A stretch of 25,215 nucleotides of DNA from Vibrio tasmaniensis 1F-187 (GCF_000272405.2 NZ_AJZM02000180.1:1-25215), one strand, 5' to 3'. Shown: positions 15,916 to 24,467, counted from the stretch's first letter. Program-made: numbers and translations. The notes: generated by a model from the letters alone, not told the origin.

Positions 15916-16650
15916 ATGAATAAAACTAAAATCGTGATTGCTGTGGCATCTGTACTCGCTGCTGGCTCTGTATCTGCGGCGTCTTTCGATATGAGACACG
16001 AATACAAGAGTCATACAGATCAACACGCTACTCGTGTAAAACTGGGCGATAGCATTGGCAACTTCCTTGTCGATATTGAAGCGAAATTCAAGGGAGAAGA
16101 CGGCGAGTTTATGGAAGATTTGAAGAATAATGGTTGGGAACTTGGTCTTAATTATCGCCATGTGCTTAACGATAACTGGACGATGACTTACGGTATGCCA
16201 ATAGAAGGTCGCGAGTCTGGTGTCACATACAAACCTCAAGTTCGCGCGACATACAGTGTCGACAGCATTGACGGTTTAAGTCTAAGTGCACGTTACCGTT
16301 ACGATATGAGACAGAACACAAAATCAATTGCAACTGACTCAGACGGCAAGCCAATCTTAGATAACGGCTACTTAACTTATCAAAACGATGAAAACCAACG
16401 TCGCCATCGCTTAACAGCAAACATCAACTACTCAATGGAGAACTGGCGTTTCGGTTTTGAAGGTAACTACTACAAAGCAGATGATTACAACATCTACGAC
16501 AACGATGATACAAACTACGAGTTAAATGCAAGTATTCGCCACATTATGGGTCAATGGGCACCATATGTAGAGTTTGGTGATGTGAGTACTTCATCGACTA
16601 AAGCGACTCGTGAACTGCGTAGCCGTGTTGGTCTAACTTACAGCTTCTAA
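15916..16650 (+). CDS. kdgM: KdgM-family oligouronate outer-membrane porin
   Basis: 244 aa with a signal peptide (MNKTKIVIAVASVLAAGSVSA; the mature part starts ASFDMRHEYKSHTDQHATR). The mature chain consists of alternating amphipathic beta strands (GWELGLNYRHVLNDNW, LSLSARYRYDM, RLTANINYSMENWRFGFEGNYY, WAPYVEFGDV) and ends RVGLTYSF with a C-terminal phenylalanine, the outer-membrane barrel assembly signal. The size and the start DMRHEYK fit KdgM/KdgN, 12-strand monomeric porins that admit acidic oligosaccharides such as oligogalacturonate or, in Vibrio, oligoalginate. Alginate as substrate is inferred from the neighbours. Variants of the shared operator motif and an inverted repeat lie upstream; a terminator follows. 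Symbol used at family level. Confidence 0.88.
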   Translation: MNKTKIVIAVASVLAAGSVSAASFDMRHEYKSHTDQHATRVKLGDSIGNFLVDIEAKFKGEDGEFMEDLKNNGWELGLNYRHVLNDNWTMTYGMPIEGRESGVTYKPQVRATYSVDSIDGLSLSARYRYDMRQNTKSIATDSDGKPILDNGYLTYQNDENQRRHRLTANINYSMENWRFGFEGNYYKADDYNIYDNDDTNYELNASIRHIMGQWAPYVEFGDVSTSSTKATRELRSRVGLTYSF

Positions 16651-16710
16651 TCGATAGCTATATAAATAATCTAAGATAATTACTGTCCTAATTTTCTAAG
16701 ACCTAAACAA

Positions 16711-16732
16711 AAGCCAGCTTAATCGCTGGCTT
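16711..16732. terminator. bidirectional terminator after the porin and exonuclease genes
   Basis: An 8-bp stem (AAGCCAGC / GCTGGCTT) with a 6-nt loop and T-rich sequence on both sides. It serves the porin on the plus strand and probably the convergent exonuclease gene, whose stop is at 16789. Confidence 0.85.
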
Positions 16733-16788
16733 TTTATGTTTTCAAATCAGGTTATTCAACAATGATTCACTTACAGGAAGGTACAACC

Positions 16789-17532
16789 CTAACGGCTGAT
16801 CCGATATAAAAAGGAAAGTGTCACTTCATCATTAGGCACGACTCGCTTCTGCTGAGCCAAAAACAATTCCGCTGTCGAAACGGCATCGGCTAATGCATTG
16901 TGGCTGTTGTACTCAGGAAGCCCGTACCTTTCGCGAGTCCCTGCCAAGGTTAAATCGACTTCTTCATGATTGCTGATCGCTTTCTCCATGCTTTTCTCAA
17001 TACACAAGGTATCAAGCCAAAGCAGAGGAATCGCTCTTAAACCGTAGCATCGAAGAAGGTATTGGCTAATGAACTTCTCTTCGACCACACAAGCGTGCGC
17101 GACGATGATCTTACCTTTTGCGGCTTCGAAAAACGTCAGCATAGCATCATGAATTGAAGCGCCCTCTTCCAGCATTTGTGGTGTGATGTGGTTGATAACT
17201 GCAGTTTCAGCATTGATCTGCGAATCGTTATCCAGATAAATATGCTTGGCGGACGCTAAGTCTATTCGCCCCTTGACCACATCGACCCAACCCATAGATA
17301 GAATAAGGTCTTGCTCGCTGTCTAAGCCTGTAGTTTCAAGATCTAAAACGATATATTCGCTATCTTTGGCCAAGTCCGTCATCTCTGGGCAAGGTTGATC
17401 CACAAGAGCATGTAACGCCTCTGGCAGCTTAACCGTATTCAAATATTGCTTTCGTGTGCGCTTAATTTTCTCAAGAGGATGAAAGTAGTTCAGAATGTGC
17501 TTTAAACACTTATTTATTGAGCGTGGCTTCAT
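16789..17532 (-). CDS. DnaQ-like DEDDh 3'-5' exonuclease
   Basis: 247 aa. Exonuclease I motif DLETTGLD with D64 and E66; Exo III motif HNALAD with H211 and D216. In Exo II the sequence is VAHACVVEEKF around 144-154, so the usual aspartate (HNxxFD) is a glutamate (E151), a conservative but notable change. A basic N-terminus of about 55 residues precedes the nuclease domain. Proteins of this type are often encoded directly after the cNMP/CBS/DUF294 protein, as here: its ATG overlaps the TAA of the upstream gene by 1 nt, so the two are translationally coupled. The substrate is unknown; a nucleotide-processing or signalling role linked to its partner is inference. Confidence 0.88.
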   Translation of the reverse strand: MKPRSINKCLKHILNYFHPLEKIKRTRKQYLNTVKLPEALHALVDQPCPEMTDLAKDSEYIVLDLETTGLDSEQDLILSMGWVDVVKGRIDLASAKHIYLDNDSQINAETAVINHITPQMLEEGASIHDAMLTFFEAAKGKIIVAHACVVEEKFISQYLLRCYGLRAIPLLWLDTLCIEKSMEKAISNHEEVDLTLAGTRERYGLPEYNSHNALADAVSTAELFLAQQKRVVPNDEVTLSFLYRISR

Positions 17533-19400
17533 TAGCGTGCTCCGAAACGGATTTTCGCGGCTTCTTGAAGGTCAGCAATGATCCTAAAGGCATCTTTCAA
17601 GTGTTTACGCTCAAAGCTACCAAAGCTATCTGGGTTGATATTGTTGTCAGGCACATCCCCGTTCTTCAGCGCTTCAAGTTGATGACCAAATCGGAAAGAG
17701 AGAATGAACTGGTAAGAGCCCAGAATGTTCTTGAATGCGTCGTCGCTCAGCATGCCTTTTTCATTGGCAGCTGCGAAACGTTCATCGGTTGCTGACAAAT
17801 CACATTCCACCGCTAATCCGTAAATACGCGCAAGATCAATAATCAAGTTAATGGCGTACTTCTTCACATTGAGTGTTTTCTTGTTCTCACCCGATTTCTC
17901 TAGAACCAAACTATTGAAAATACCCAATGGCGGGTTGGTGTTTACCGCATCTTTCACTAGTGTGCTTAAAAACTCACGGTTACTGCGAATGTTAGAATGC
18001 AACTCATCACGAAGAATGCCTTCGAACTCACTGTTGCCATAGATGGTTCGAATTTCTAGGAACACACTGATGTTGAGTAAGCGTTCGTACTCAGGGTTAG
18101 CCACCCACTTCTTGTAGTAGTGCTTCCAAACGCTGAGTGGCTGACACCATTTTGGTGTCGCAGCCATGAATTTACCCGGACACAATGGATAATCACAACT
18201 CGCTAATCCGTTAGTCACCATCATCGCTAAATGTTTGAAGTAAATACGGTCACTGTCTGTCGCATCGTCAGAGAGTACAATCGCACTATCTTGATCCGAC
18301 AGCATATGAACTTCATTACGAGCGTGCGAGCCCGCAACAATCCAAGAAAAATCACAAGGTGGTGGACCTAACTTATCAATCGCTATCTGAATCAATCGGC
18401 GTGTGTAGGCGTCCATAATCATGGTCATGACCTTACCTACGGTTTCCGGTGCAACCTTGCCTTCCACCAGCGCTTCAAAAATAGCTTGTCGCTCTGGGGT
18501 AAACGAAGACATGGTTTTCACACTGCCCGCGTATTTGATTTTCTCGATTAAGAAGATCGCTTGGACACGGTGGTTTTGAACTAAGTGAGACGTAGTGAGA
18601 AGACCAACGACCTTATTCTCTTTCACAACGGGCAAGTTACGGATGTTGAATTGCATCATGATAGACGCAGCATGCAGCACCAGATCATCCGGTTTTACCG
18701 TCAGTGGAGAATGCGTCATCACCTCGGAGATCAGGCTATCAGTGCTGACACCGTGGGCGATCACTCGCTTAGTCATGTCACGGTCGGTAATCAAACCAAC
18801 AATGGTTTCACCCTCATAGATCACGGCACATGGCGAGCGTTGATGAAGCATTTCAACCGCGACCGACTGAATAGTTTGTTCAGACTTAACGATAGCCACC
18901 TGCCCGCTTGCCACTTCTTCAACCTTACGAATGAACAAGCCTTTTTCTTTATTTGACCACACAACATCAAGTGCCGACTTCAACCGAACCTGCGCCTGTG
19001 ATGCAAAGTGTTCTGCGCAGCTTGGGAATGCCTTGAACAACGCTTGAAGCGCCGAATGTGGAATCACATAAAGTAAGCTATTTTCGATTGCGATCGCTCT
19101 GTAGCCTTTCTCGTCATTAACTTCAGAATCTAAGAACGTAAAGCCGAACAAGTCTTCCCTGCCTAAACGAGCACGAAGTACACCGTCTGACTTTCTTTGC
19201 TCCATAGAACCGGTTCGGATGATGTAGAGCGACTTTTCTTTACCCGACTCACATAGATCAACCACATCCCCCTTGCCGAGATAAGTGATCTGAACATTGG
19301 AGGCAAGTTCACGAAGTGCTTGTTTAGGGATCTTATCGAAAGGATCTATCTGACCGATAAATTGAAGAATATTTGGCAAAAGAGATTGAGGCATAACCAT
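17532..19400 (-). CDS. cNMP-binding, CBS and DUF294 nucleotidyltransferase-like protein
   Basis: 622 aa, cytosolic, multi-domain. An N-terminal cyclic-nucleotide-binding-like domain (about 15-130) is followed by a CBS pair (about 155-280, with GLITDRDMTKRVI and VVGLLTTSHLV), then a DUF294 nucleotidyltransferase domain (about 330-460) containing GSHARNEVHMLSDQDSAIV, the GlnD-like G-S...D-x-D metal-binding signature, and a helical DUF294 C-terminal domain (about 480-620). Such proteins are predicted to sense nucleotides and modify a partner protein. In many gammaproteobacteria, as I recall, this gene and its exonuclease partner follow an acetate-type symporter gene; here none is adjacent. Start ATG at 19400, with a second ATG two codons later; neither ribosome binding site is strong. 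Confidence 0.9.
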   Translation of the reverse strand: MVMPQSLLPNILQFIGQIDPFDKIPKQALRELASNVQITYLGKGDVVDLCESGKEKSLYIIRTGSMEQRKSDGVLRARLGREDLFGFTFLDSEVNDEKGYRAIAIENSLLYVIPHSALQALFKAFPSCAEHFASQAQVRLKSALDVVWSNKEKGLFIRKVEEVASGQVAIVKSEQTIQSVAVEMLHQRSPCAVIYEGETIVGLITDRDMTKRVIAHGVSTDSLISEVMTHSPLTVKPDDLVLHAASIMMQFNIRNLPVVKENKVVGLLTTSHLVQNHRVQAIFLIEKIKYAGSVKTMSSFTPERQAIFEALVEGKVAPETVGKVMTMIMDAYTRRLIQIAIDKLGPPPCDFSWIVAGSHARNEVHMLSDQDSAIVLSDDATDSDRIYFKHLAMMVTNGLASCDYPLCPGKFMAATPKWCQPLSVWKHYYKKWVANPEYERLLNISVFLEIRTIYGNSEFEGILRDELHSNIRSNREFLSTLVKDAVNTNPPLGIFNSLVLEKSGENKKTLNVKKYAINLIIDLARIYGLAVECDLSATDERFAAANEKGMLSDDAFKNILGSYQFILSFRFGHQLEALKNGDVPDNNINPDSFGSFERKHLKDAFRIIADLQEAAKIRFGAR

Positions 19401-19442
19401 ACTCGCATTTGTTTTATTAGTATTATTATATAATTAATATAT

Positions 19443-19463
19443 CGAGTTGCGAGTTGCGAGTTG
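19443..19463. repeat. 7-bp tandem repeat, three copies
   Basis: CGAGTTG occurs three times in tandem in the short gap upstream of the DUF294 gene. Confidence 0.75.
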
Positions 19464-19550
19464 ATTTTTAGGTTGAATAGCAGAATTGATCAAGTTTTAG
19501 AGATCAGAATAAGAAGTGCAATGTCAGAAACATAAAAATACAGATACAAA

Positions 19551-19573
19551 AAAGCACGCTAAATGCGTGCTTT
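19551..19573 (-). terminator. terminator of the first GntR regulator gene
   Basis: A 9-bp perfect stem (AAAGCACGC / GCGTGCTTT) with a 5-nt loop is followed on the minus strand by a T-run, 32 bp after the regulator's stop codon. Confidence 0.85.
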
Positions 19574-19605
19574 AAAATTTGTAAGGGCACATCAAGTGCT
19601 TTCAG

Positions 19606-20325
19606 TTAGCTTGTTACAGGCAATCGGTGGTTTGATTCTTGCAAATGACTTGCCGAAACTTGGCGTGCTTTATCACTATTGCCTGCCATAATGGCTTCGT
19701 ATATTGCGCGATGTTCGTTAATGCATGTGCTGCCTTCTTCTGAAGAGTGCACAATAAAGTTAACAAACATCGTCGTCAATATGTTGCCAAACGGTAAGTA
19801 GAAATCATTACCCGTTGCATTGAAGATAAGGCTATGAAACTTCATATCAATATCTAACCAGCGAGCTTGATCAAGCGTTTCTTCGCTAGAAATTTCTACC
19901 ATTTTTTGGAAAATTTCTGATAATTCAATACGTTGCTCTGCAGTTGCAAACTTAGCTGCCAATGCACACGCTTCAGGTTCAATCGCACGACGTAAACCTA
20001 AAAACTGATGACAAAACTGATCGGTATCAGCTAGTCCATCCATCCATTCGATAAGCTGAGGATCTAAAAAGTTCCAGTATGCACGATCAACAACGCGAGT
20101 GCCGATTTTAGGGCGTGACTCTAAAAGGCCTTTTGAAGTTAGAAGTTTCACCGCCTCTCGCAACGCCGTGCGGCTAATACCAAACTGCTCACACAGAGCC
20201 ATCTCACCAGGGATAATCGAACCCTGAGGTAAATTACCCGACAAAATACCACGAGCGATTTCACGTGCCACCTGCACATGAAGGCTTCGCTTAGAGCCTG
20301 AAATAGATTTGAAAGTTTCTGCCAT
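19606..20325 (-). CDS. GntR-family (FadR subfamily) transcriptional regulator 1
   Basis: 239 aa. The winged HTH (about residues 10-80) has the GntR signature: HVQVAREIARGILSG, PGEMALCEQFGISRTALREAVKLL, GLLESRPKIGTRV. The FCD effector domain (about 95-235) has the usual metal/ligand pattern with D-x3-H in DIDMKFHSLIF and a later EHRAIYEAI. FadR-type regulators usually sense small carboxylates or sugar acids. It is a close paralogue of the divergent regulator at 20765 (both contain QFLGLR[RK]AI[ED]PEACALAA, for example). The context, between a KdgM porin and a DehR-like reductase, suggests control of alginate/uronate genes. An operator-motif variant lies at 20347-20356, 22 bp before its start, fitting autoregulation. 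Confidence 0.92.
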   Translation of the reverse strand: MAETFKSISGSKRSLHVQVAREIARGILSGNLPQGSIIPGEMALCEQFGISRTALREAVKLLTSKGLLESRPKIGTRVVDRAYWNFLDPQLIEWMDGLADTDQFCHQFLGLRRAIEPEACALAAKFATAEQRIELSEIFQKMVEISSEETLDQARWLDIDMKFHSLIFNATGNDFYLPFGNILTTMFVNFIVHSSEEGSTCINEHRAIYEAIMAGNSDKARQVSASHLQESNHRLPVTS

Positions 20326-20346
20326 GAGTCTACTTACTTATTAGAT

Positions 20347-20356
20347 ATGTATTATT
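20347..20356 (+). promoter_or_regulatory. operator-motif variant upstream of GntR regulator 1
   Basis: ATGTATTATT matches the shared motif at 8 of 10 positions, 22 bp before the start codon. Its flank (TATTATTTAA) closely resembles that of the copy upstream of the porin. Confidence 0.4.
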
Positions 20357-20621
20357 TAACTCGTACTATAGCACTGAAAGTATAATGCACCAAATGAGGG
20401 GGATAATAACGTGAGCTCCCTTATACTCTATGGTTCTATCAAAATCCCACAAACTTTTCGAAGCTTATCACTACCAGTCGTACCTTCTTATTTATACATA
20501 CAAATAGTTCCTATTTACGCAATTTTGGCATGCGTAACATCACAAAAATCACCTTAACTTGTGAGTTCCCCTTCACTGCGACGCATTTCTATCGTTGTAC
20601 ACTTGATTGAACAAGGTGTTA

Positions 20622-20631
20622 TTGTATGATT
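20622..20631 (+). promoter_or_regulatory. candidate GntR operator, exact copy of TTGTATGATT
   Basis: About 134 bp upstream of GntR regulator 2. The surrounding GTTATTGTATGATT (14 bp) is identical to the copy in front of the DehR-like gene. Confidence 0.55.
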
Positions 20632-20764
20632 TATTAAAATAATAGGTGACTGTAGATGTTTGACTCGATAGCCGCTACAAGCATTATCCCTCAAGCTTAA
20701 AGTCGCGCTAACTTAAATCTATCCGCTGTTTTTATACTTAATACGTCAGCCTGAGGTGGTTTAT

Positions 20765-21487
20765 ATGGCTATATTTTCATTGGTGGCAGATTCAAGCCGC
20801 CGAATTCATGTTCAAGTGGCTCGACAGATTGCGCGTAAAATTCTGTCGGGAGAGCTCAAAGAAAAAGAGAAATTACCCAGTGAAATGGAGTTGTGTGAAG
20901 TCTTTGGCGTCAGTCGAACTGCACTTCGCGAATCGACAAAGCTACTTTTAGCCAAAGGGCTTATCGAATCAAAACCTAAAGTGGGGACTCATATCAGGCC
21001 ACGTGCTCAATGGCACTTTTTAGACCCTCAACTCCTAGATTGGATTCAAGATCTGGAAGACACCAAACCCTTCTTATCTCAATTTTTAGGCTTAAGAAAA
21101 GCGATTGACCCAGAAGCGTGTGCGCTTGCGGCATCCAACGCTACGGTAGAGCAACGTAAAGAGCTTTCGATTCTTTTCCAAAAGATGACCATCGCGGCAA
21201 ATGGCTTTGATTATGAAGAGTGGACAACCAACGATCATCTGTTTCACCAAACGATTTTCTTGTCGACGGGTAACCAGTTTTACATTCCGTTCGCGAACAT
21301 TCTGTCGACGATTTTCAAACAGTTTATCGACCACTCTGCCGAAGGCGGTCGCTTCTGTTTAGAAGAGCATAAAGCGATATATGATGCGATTATGTCAGGC
21401 AATGCGAATCAGGCTCGAATAGCCTCTCAAGCTTTACTTGATGATGAAAATCAAAAGCTGTCTAGGGTTGAATTAGCCATCGCATAA
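20765..21487 (+). CDS. GntR-family (FadR subfamily) transcriptional regulator 2
   Basis: 240 aa from the ATG at 20765, which has GAGG a few nt upstream; an in-frame GTG at 20756 lies inside that ribosome binding site and is rejected. The HTH region reads HVQVARQIARKILSG, PSEMELCEVFGVSRTALRESTKLL, GLIESKPKVGTHI. The FCD domain includes NDHLFHQTIF and EHKAIYDAI. By eye about half its residues are identical to regulator 1 over the full length, so the pair arose by duplication and may bind overlapping sites with different effectors. Probable target: the alginate/uronate genes in this window. A 15-bp-stem terminator follows. Confidence 0.92.
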   Translation: MAIFSLVADSSRRIHVQVARQIARKILSGELKEKEKLPSEMELCEVFGVSRTALRESTKLLLAKGLIESKPKVGTHIRPRAQWHFLDPQLLDWIQDLEDTKPFLSQFLGLRKAIDPEACALAASNATVEQRKELSILFQKMTIAANGFDYEEWTTNDHLFHQTIFLSTGNQFYIPFANILSTIFKQFIDHSAEGGRFCLEEHKAIYDAIMSGNANQARIASQALLDDENQKLSRVELAIA

Positions 21488-21500
21488 CCAAGATTGACAA

Positions 21501-21534
21501 GACTGACTCGTGTATCCCAATACACGAGTCAGTC
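21501..21534 (+). terminator. terminator of GntR regulator 2
   Basis: A 15-bp perfect stem (GACTGACTCGTGTAT and its complement) with a 4-nt CCCA loop, then AGTTTT. It lies 14 bp after the regulator's stop codon and separates it from the MATE gene. Confidence 0.85.
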
Positions 21535-21643
21535 AGTTTTAGCGCCCATTTTTAACCATCCATTACCGTAGTGTTTCATCTTTAAATGTTGAACTCGGGT
21601 CCTCTCAGAGAAAACTTACGGTTACACACATAAGGTGTTGTTT

Positions 21644-23002
21644 GTGTCTACACAATCGTATGTAAGGAAAAATTTCTCTCTCGCCTGGCCCCTAGCCCTA
21701 AACGGTATATTGATGCAGTCGATGTTGATGATCGATACGCTGCTGGTCTCTCCTCTTGGTGAAATACCTTTGGCTGCCATGGGAATTGCGACGACTATGG
21801 TTGCCTTTGTACTCGGTATTCAAATGGCGCTGGCAAACGGCACTCAACTAGTATTAAGCCGCGCCGTAGGTTCTGGCATCACCGCTTCATTATCCAAAGC
21901 GTTTTGGGCAGGTCTGTTCATCAACTTAGGTATCGCGACAATATTTTGGTTTCTACTCACCTTTTTAGAACAGCCTTTAATTCAAGCCTTAACCGACGAT
22001 AAAGCCCTTTACTTAGAAATCAGCCACTACCTTGATATCTCAAAGTATCTCGTCATTTTCACTGCATTAACGCAAGTGATTATCGCCCTATTTAACGCAT
22101 TAGGAAGAACCAAGATACCGTTTAAAGGGTATTTGATTGAATTGCCGATCAACGCTGTACTTTCTTATGGGCTCATTCACGGCTTTTCAAATTTCGAAGG
22201 TATTGGTGTTCAAGGCGCCGCGCTAGGCAGTGTTATTGCTATCACCCTTCGCCTTGTGTATCTGGTTCTTTGCGTGTATTTCAGCTCAGCAATTTCACTC
22301 AAATTAGACGCCCAACGATCAGAGTTCATGACAAACGTTCGCCGTCACTTTATCGAGATATTCCCTGTCGCAGCAAATGTAACCATGCTGTTGATTGGCG
22401 CAACGATTTATCAGTTACTGTATTCGCAACTTAACATCAACGCGTATGTTGCGATTACTTTGGTGATGCCTTGGATTAGGGCTGTCTCTCAATTTATTAC
22501 CGCTTGGGCTCACTCTTCCGCAATTACTATCAGCCAAGCGATTGGCTCTAAAAAGATGGATGACCTAGTCAAAAACGTCGATACCAGCATTGATATTGCG
22601 GTAGTCATTTCTTTTGTGTGTGCAATCTTGTTCGCAGGCTTAAGTATGGTGATTGGTGACATTTACCCGAACTTGGACGAGTCTACATATCAAGCGTTGG
22701 CCGTTATCGCCCCACTCTACATCTTTTTACCGATTGTTCGTGGCTACAACACAGTCCATGGAAATGTATTGAGAGCACTAGGAAAAACAACCGCAGTCTT
22801 CAAAATCAACTTTACTGGTCAATGGGTAATTTCAATTCCATTGTGTGCATTGATCATCTTTGGATTAGACGGCTCTATCTTTTGGGCATTTGCCATTCAG
22901 CCCTTTGAAGAGCTAGTAAAAGCGCTGCCCTTCAGACATCTTGCTCGCAAGTCATTGATAGAGTTCGACTCAAACAAAGCCAACGAATTGATGTATGACT
23001 GA
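21644..23002 (+). CDS. MATE-family multidrug/cation antiporter
   Basis: About 452 aa, inner-membrane protein with 12 predicted membrane segments in two homologous halves (PF01554 type): ALNGILMQSMLMIDTLLVSPLGEIPLAAMGIAT in TM1-2 and VAANVTMLLIGATIYQLLYSQL at the start of the second half. Members export drugs or metabolites using sodium or proton gradients; the substrate here is unknown. The start is uncertain among three in-frame non-ATG codons: GTG 21635, TTG 21638 and GTG 21644. GTG 21644 is preferred because AAGG lies 8 nt before it, whereas GTG 21635 overlaps that AAGG. The terminator at 21501-21534 suggests its own promoter. No motif copy was seen directly upstream, so membership in the uronate regulon is doubtful. 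Confidence 0.88.
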   Translation: MSTQSYVRKNFSLAWPLALNGILMQSMLMIDTLLVSPLGEIPLAAMGIATTMVAFVLGIQMALANGTQLVLSRAVGSGITASLSKAFWAGLFINLGIATIFWFLLTFLEQPLIQALTDDKALYLEISHYLDISKYLVIFTALTQVIIALFNALGRTKIPFKGYLIELPINAVLSYGLIHGFSNFEGIGVQGAALGSVIAITLRLVYLVLCVYFSSAISLKLDAQRSEFMTNVRRHFIEIFPVAANVTMLLIGATIYQLLYSQLNINAYVAITLVMPWIRAVSQFITAWAHSSAITISQAIGSKKMDDLVKNVDTSIDIAVVISFVCAILFAGLSMVIGDIYPNLDESTYQALAVIAPLYIFLPIVRGYNTVHGNVLRALGKTTAVFKINFTGQWVISIPLCALIIFGLDGSIFWAFAIQPFEELVKALPFRHLARKSLIEFDSNKANELMYD

Positions 23003-23336
23003 TCGCCACCAAAAAGTAACAAAGTTACTGTCCCGAGAAAATGTCTGAACTGCTTGTGTAGTCTCAGGCTTATCTCATTTAGATCGATATAGCTCAAACG
23101 AAGAGCCTAGACATTTCGCTACGCCATAAAGAATAAGGCTGCATTAAGTCCTAGTAAACAATAATGGTAACCTTGCTAGTCACCGTATATTCCTCATTAT
23201 CAAATGGCGTTGAGTGGGTTATCGTTCGGGTTATTGCCCTCTTTGAGCAATACCTGACAATACGTGTGTCTATATACTAATTATTGGGCAAACATCGCCT
23301 TGTAATTTCATAATCTCATATCACCAGTTGATCCTT

Positions 23337-23366
23337 ATGTTCATGTTCATGTTCATGTTCATGTTC
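23337..23366. repeat. hexanucleotide tandem repeat (ATGTTC)5
   Basis: Five perfect ATGTTC copies in the gap downstream of the MATE gene. A perfect simple repeat of this type can change length by slippage. Confidence 0.9.
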
Positions 23367-23480
23367 AACACATTAGCGAATCAGATACCCAACTCTACAA
23401 ACCCGTTTTCATTCTTCCCACTCTTCATTAAGTACACTTCCTTAAAAAATATCGTTCCAAGAATGTCTAAAAACAAGCAT

Positions 23481-23507
23481 AAAAAAACCCACTCAAATGA
23501 GCAGGTT
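23481..23507 (-). terminator. terminator of the DehR-like gene
   Basis: On the minus strand AACCTGCTC pairs with GAGTGGGTT over 9 bp including two G-U pairs, with a 4-nt loop, followed by a T-run; 30 bp after the stop codon. Confidence 0.8.
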
Positions 23508-23536
23508 CTTTATCCAACCGTGTCTAAACGACGTGA

Positions 23537-24418
23537 TTACTTCTCTAGTTTAGCGAAGTAGTCGAAGATTACTGGTACGTCGTTTTGACCAAGGCCAGCA
23601 TCTACAGCAGCTTGTAGGCTTGTTGCGGTACCTTGAGCGATTAGAGACTCAGTACCTAGCTCTTCGCAAAGAGCAAGGAAGTAACCAAGATCTTTGTTTG
23701 CGTTAGCAACAGAGAAACCTAGCTTCTCTTCGCCGTCTACCGCGTAGAATTTACAGAATTGCATGAACGGAGAGTTAGATGGACCTGCAGACATAATGTC
23801 AAACAATTGCTGACCATCAACACCAGCGCGTTGAGCGACAGCGAAAGCTTGAGACATAGTCGCAACCGTTGTCATACCCATGAAGTTGTTTACAAGCTTA
23901 GTCACGTGACCAGCACCTAGAGCGCCTAGGTGGAATACGTTTTCGCCTTGCTCTTCAAGAACAGGTTTAACTTTGTTGAAAGTTTCCATGTCGCCAGCAG
24001 CCATGATGTTCAGAAGACCATCTTTAGCATGGGCTGGAGTACGACCTAGAGGTGCGTCGATCATACCCGCGCCTTTTTCAGCAAGAGCTGCGCCGATTTG
24101 CTTAGTAGAAGCAGGGATAGACGTACCGAAGTCTACGAGTACTGCACCTTCTTTGATGCCCGCTAGAACACCGTCTTCGCCGTAAACGATTTTTTCAACA
24201 ACAGCAGAGGTGGTAAGGCAAAACTGAACAATATCACTTGCAGCTGCAAGTTCTTTAGCGGAAGTGAAAGCTGTAGCATTGCCACGAGCAGTAACACGAG
24301 CCATCGCTTCTTCGCTTAGATCCATTACGTTTACGTGGTAACCGCGTGTTTGCAGGTTTTCAACCATGTTGCCGCCCATAAGACCTAGGCCAATGAAACC
24401 GATTACAGGTTTAGTCAT
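23537..24418 (-). CDS. dehR: NAD(P)-dependent beta-hydroxyacid dehydrogenase family reductase, probable DEH reductase
   Basis: 293 aa. An N-terminal Rossmann domain has G-L-G-L-M-G at 10-15 and the NAD-binding domain runs to about 165; the helical C-terminal domain follows. The substrate motif is DAPLGRTPAHAKDG from 121 and the catalytic lysine is K174 in GHVTKLVNN. The family (3-hydroxyisobutyrate dehydrogenase / tartronate semialdehyde reductase) includes DehR of Vibrio alginate clusters, which reduces 4-deoxy-L-erythro-5-hexoseulose uronate to 2-keto-3-deoxygluconate. That assignment relies on context and remembered similarity; tartronate semialdehyde reductase is the main alternative. The ATG at 24418 has GGAG 8 nt upstream; a TTG at 24430 overlaps that ribosome binding site and is rejected. 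An exact operator copy lies 20 bp upstream. Confidence 0.85.
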   Translation of the reverse strand: MTKPVIGFIGLGLMGGNMVENLQTRGYHVNVMDLSEEAMARVTARGNATAFTSAKELAAASDIVQFCLTTSAVVEKIVYGEDGVLAGIKEGAVLVDFGTSIPASTKQIGAALAEKGAGMIDAPLGRTPAHAKDGLLNIMAAGDMETFNKVKPVLEEQGENVFHLGALGAGHVTKLVNNFMGMTTVATMSQAFAVAQRAGVDGQQLFDIMSAGPSNSPFMQFCKFYAVDGEEKLGFSVANANKDLGYFLALCEELGTESLIAQGTATSLQAAVDAGLGQNDVPVIFDYFAKLEK

Positions 24419-24438
24419 GTTCAACTCCAAATATGTTA

Positions 24439-24448
24439 TTGTATGATT
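24439..24448 (+). promoter_or_regulatory. candidate GntR operator, exact copy of TTGTATGATT, in the dehR promoter
   Basis: It overlaps or lies just downstream of a minus-strand TATAAT (-10) in front of the DehR-like gene, a position suited to repression. It sits inside a larger imperfect inverted repeat with GTTATT at 24435-24440 and AATAAC at 24462-24467. Confidence 0.6.
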
Positions 24449-24467
24449 ATATACTCATTATAATAAC

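Larger units (their letters stand above)
20326..20764. other. divergent control region between the two GntR regulators
   Basis: About 440 bp with no gene seen. It contains an operator-motif variant at 20347-20356 and an exact copy at 20622-20631, so both regulators could be auto- or cross-regulated here. Confidence 0.6.
23003..23536. other. gap between the MATE gene and the DehR-like gene
   Basis: 534 bp. It contains a hexanucleotide repeat tract (23337-23366) and the reductase terminator at its right end; otherwise no gene or strong signal was seen. A frame across the repeat, encoding an M-F run, looks spurious. Confidence 0.6.

Noticed and set aside
15889..16239. Antisense frame over the porin start
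   Set aside because: Shadow of the KdgM coding sequence, with no independent support.
23017..23031. AGTAAC / GTTACT hairpin after the MATE gene
   Set aside because: A 6-bp AT-rich stem with no T-run, too weak to call a terminator.
23328..23561. Small frame with a repeated M-F run
   Set aside because: It is created by the (ATGTTC)5 repeat, starts at a weak TTG, and runs through the dehR terminator into the antisense of the gene's end.
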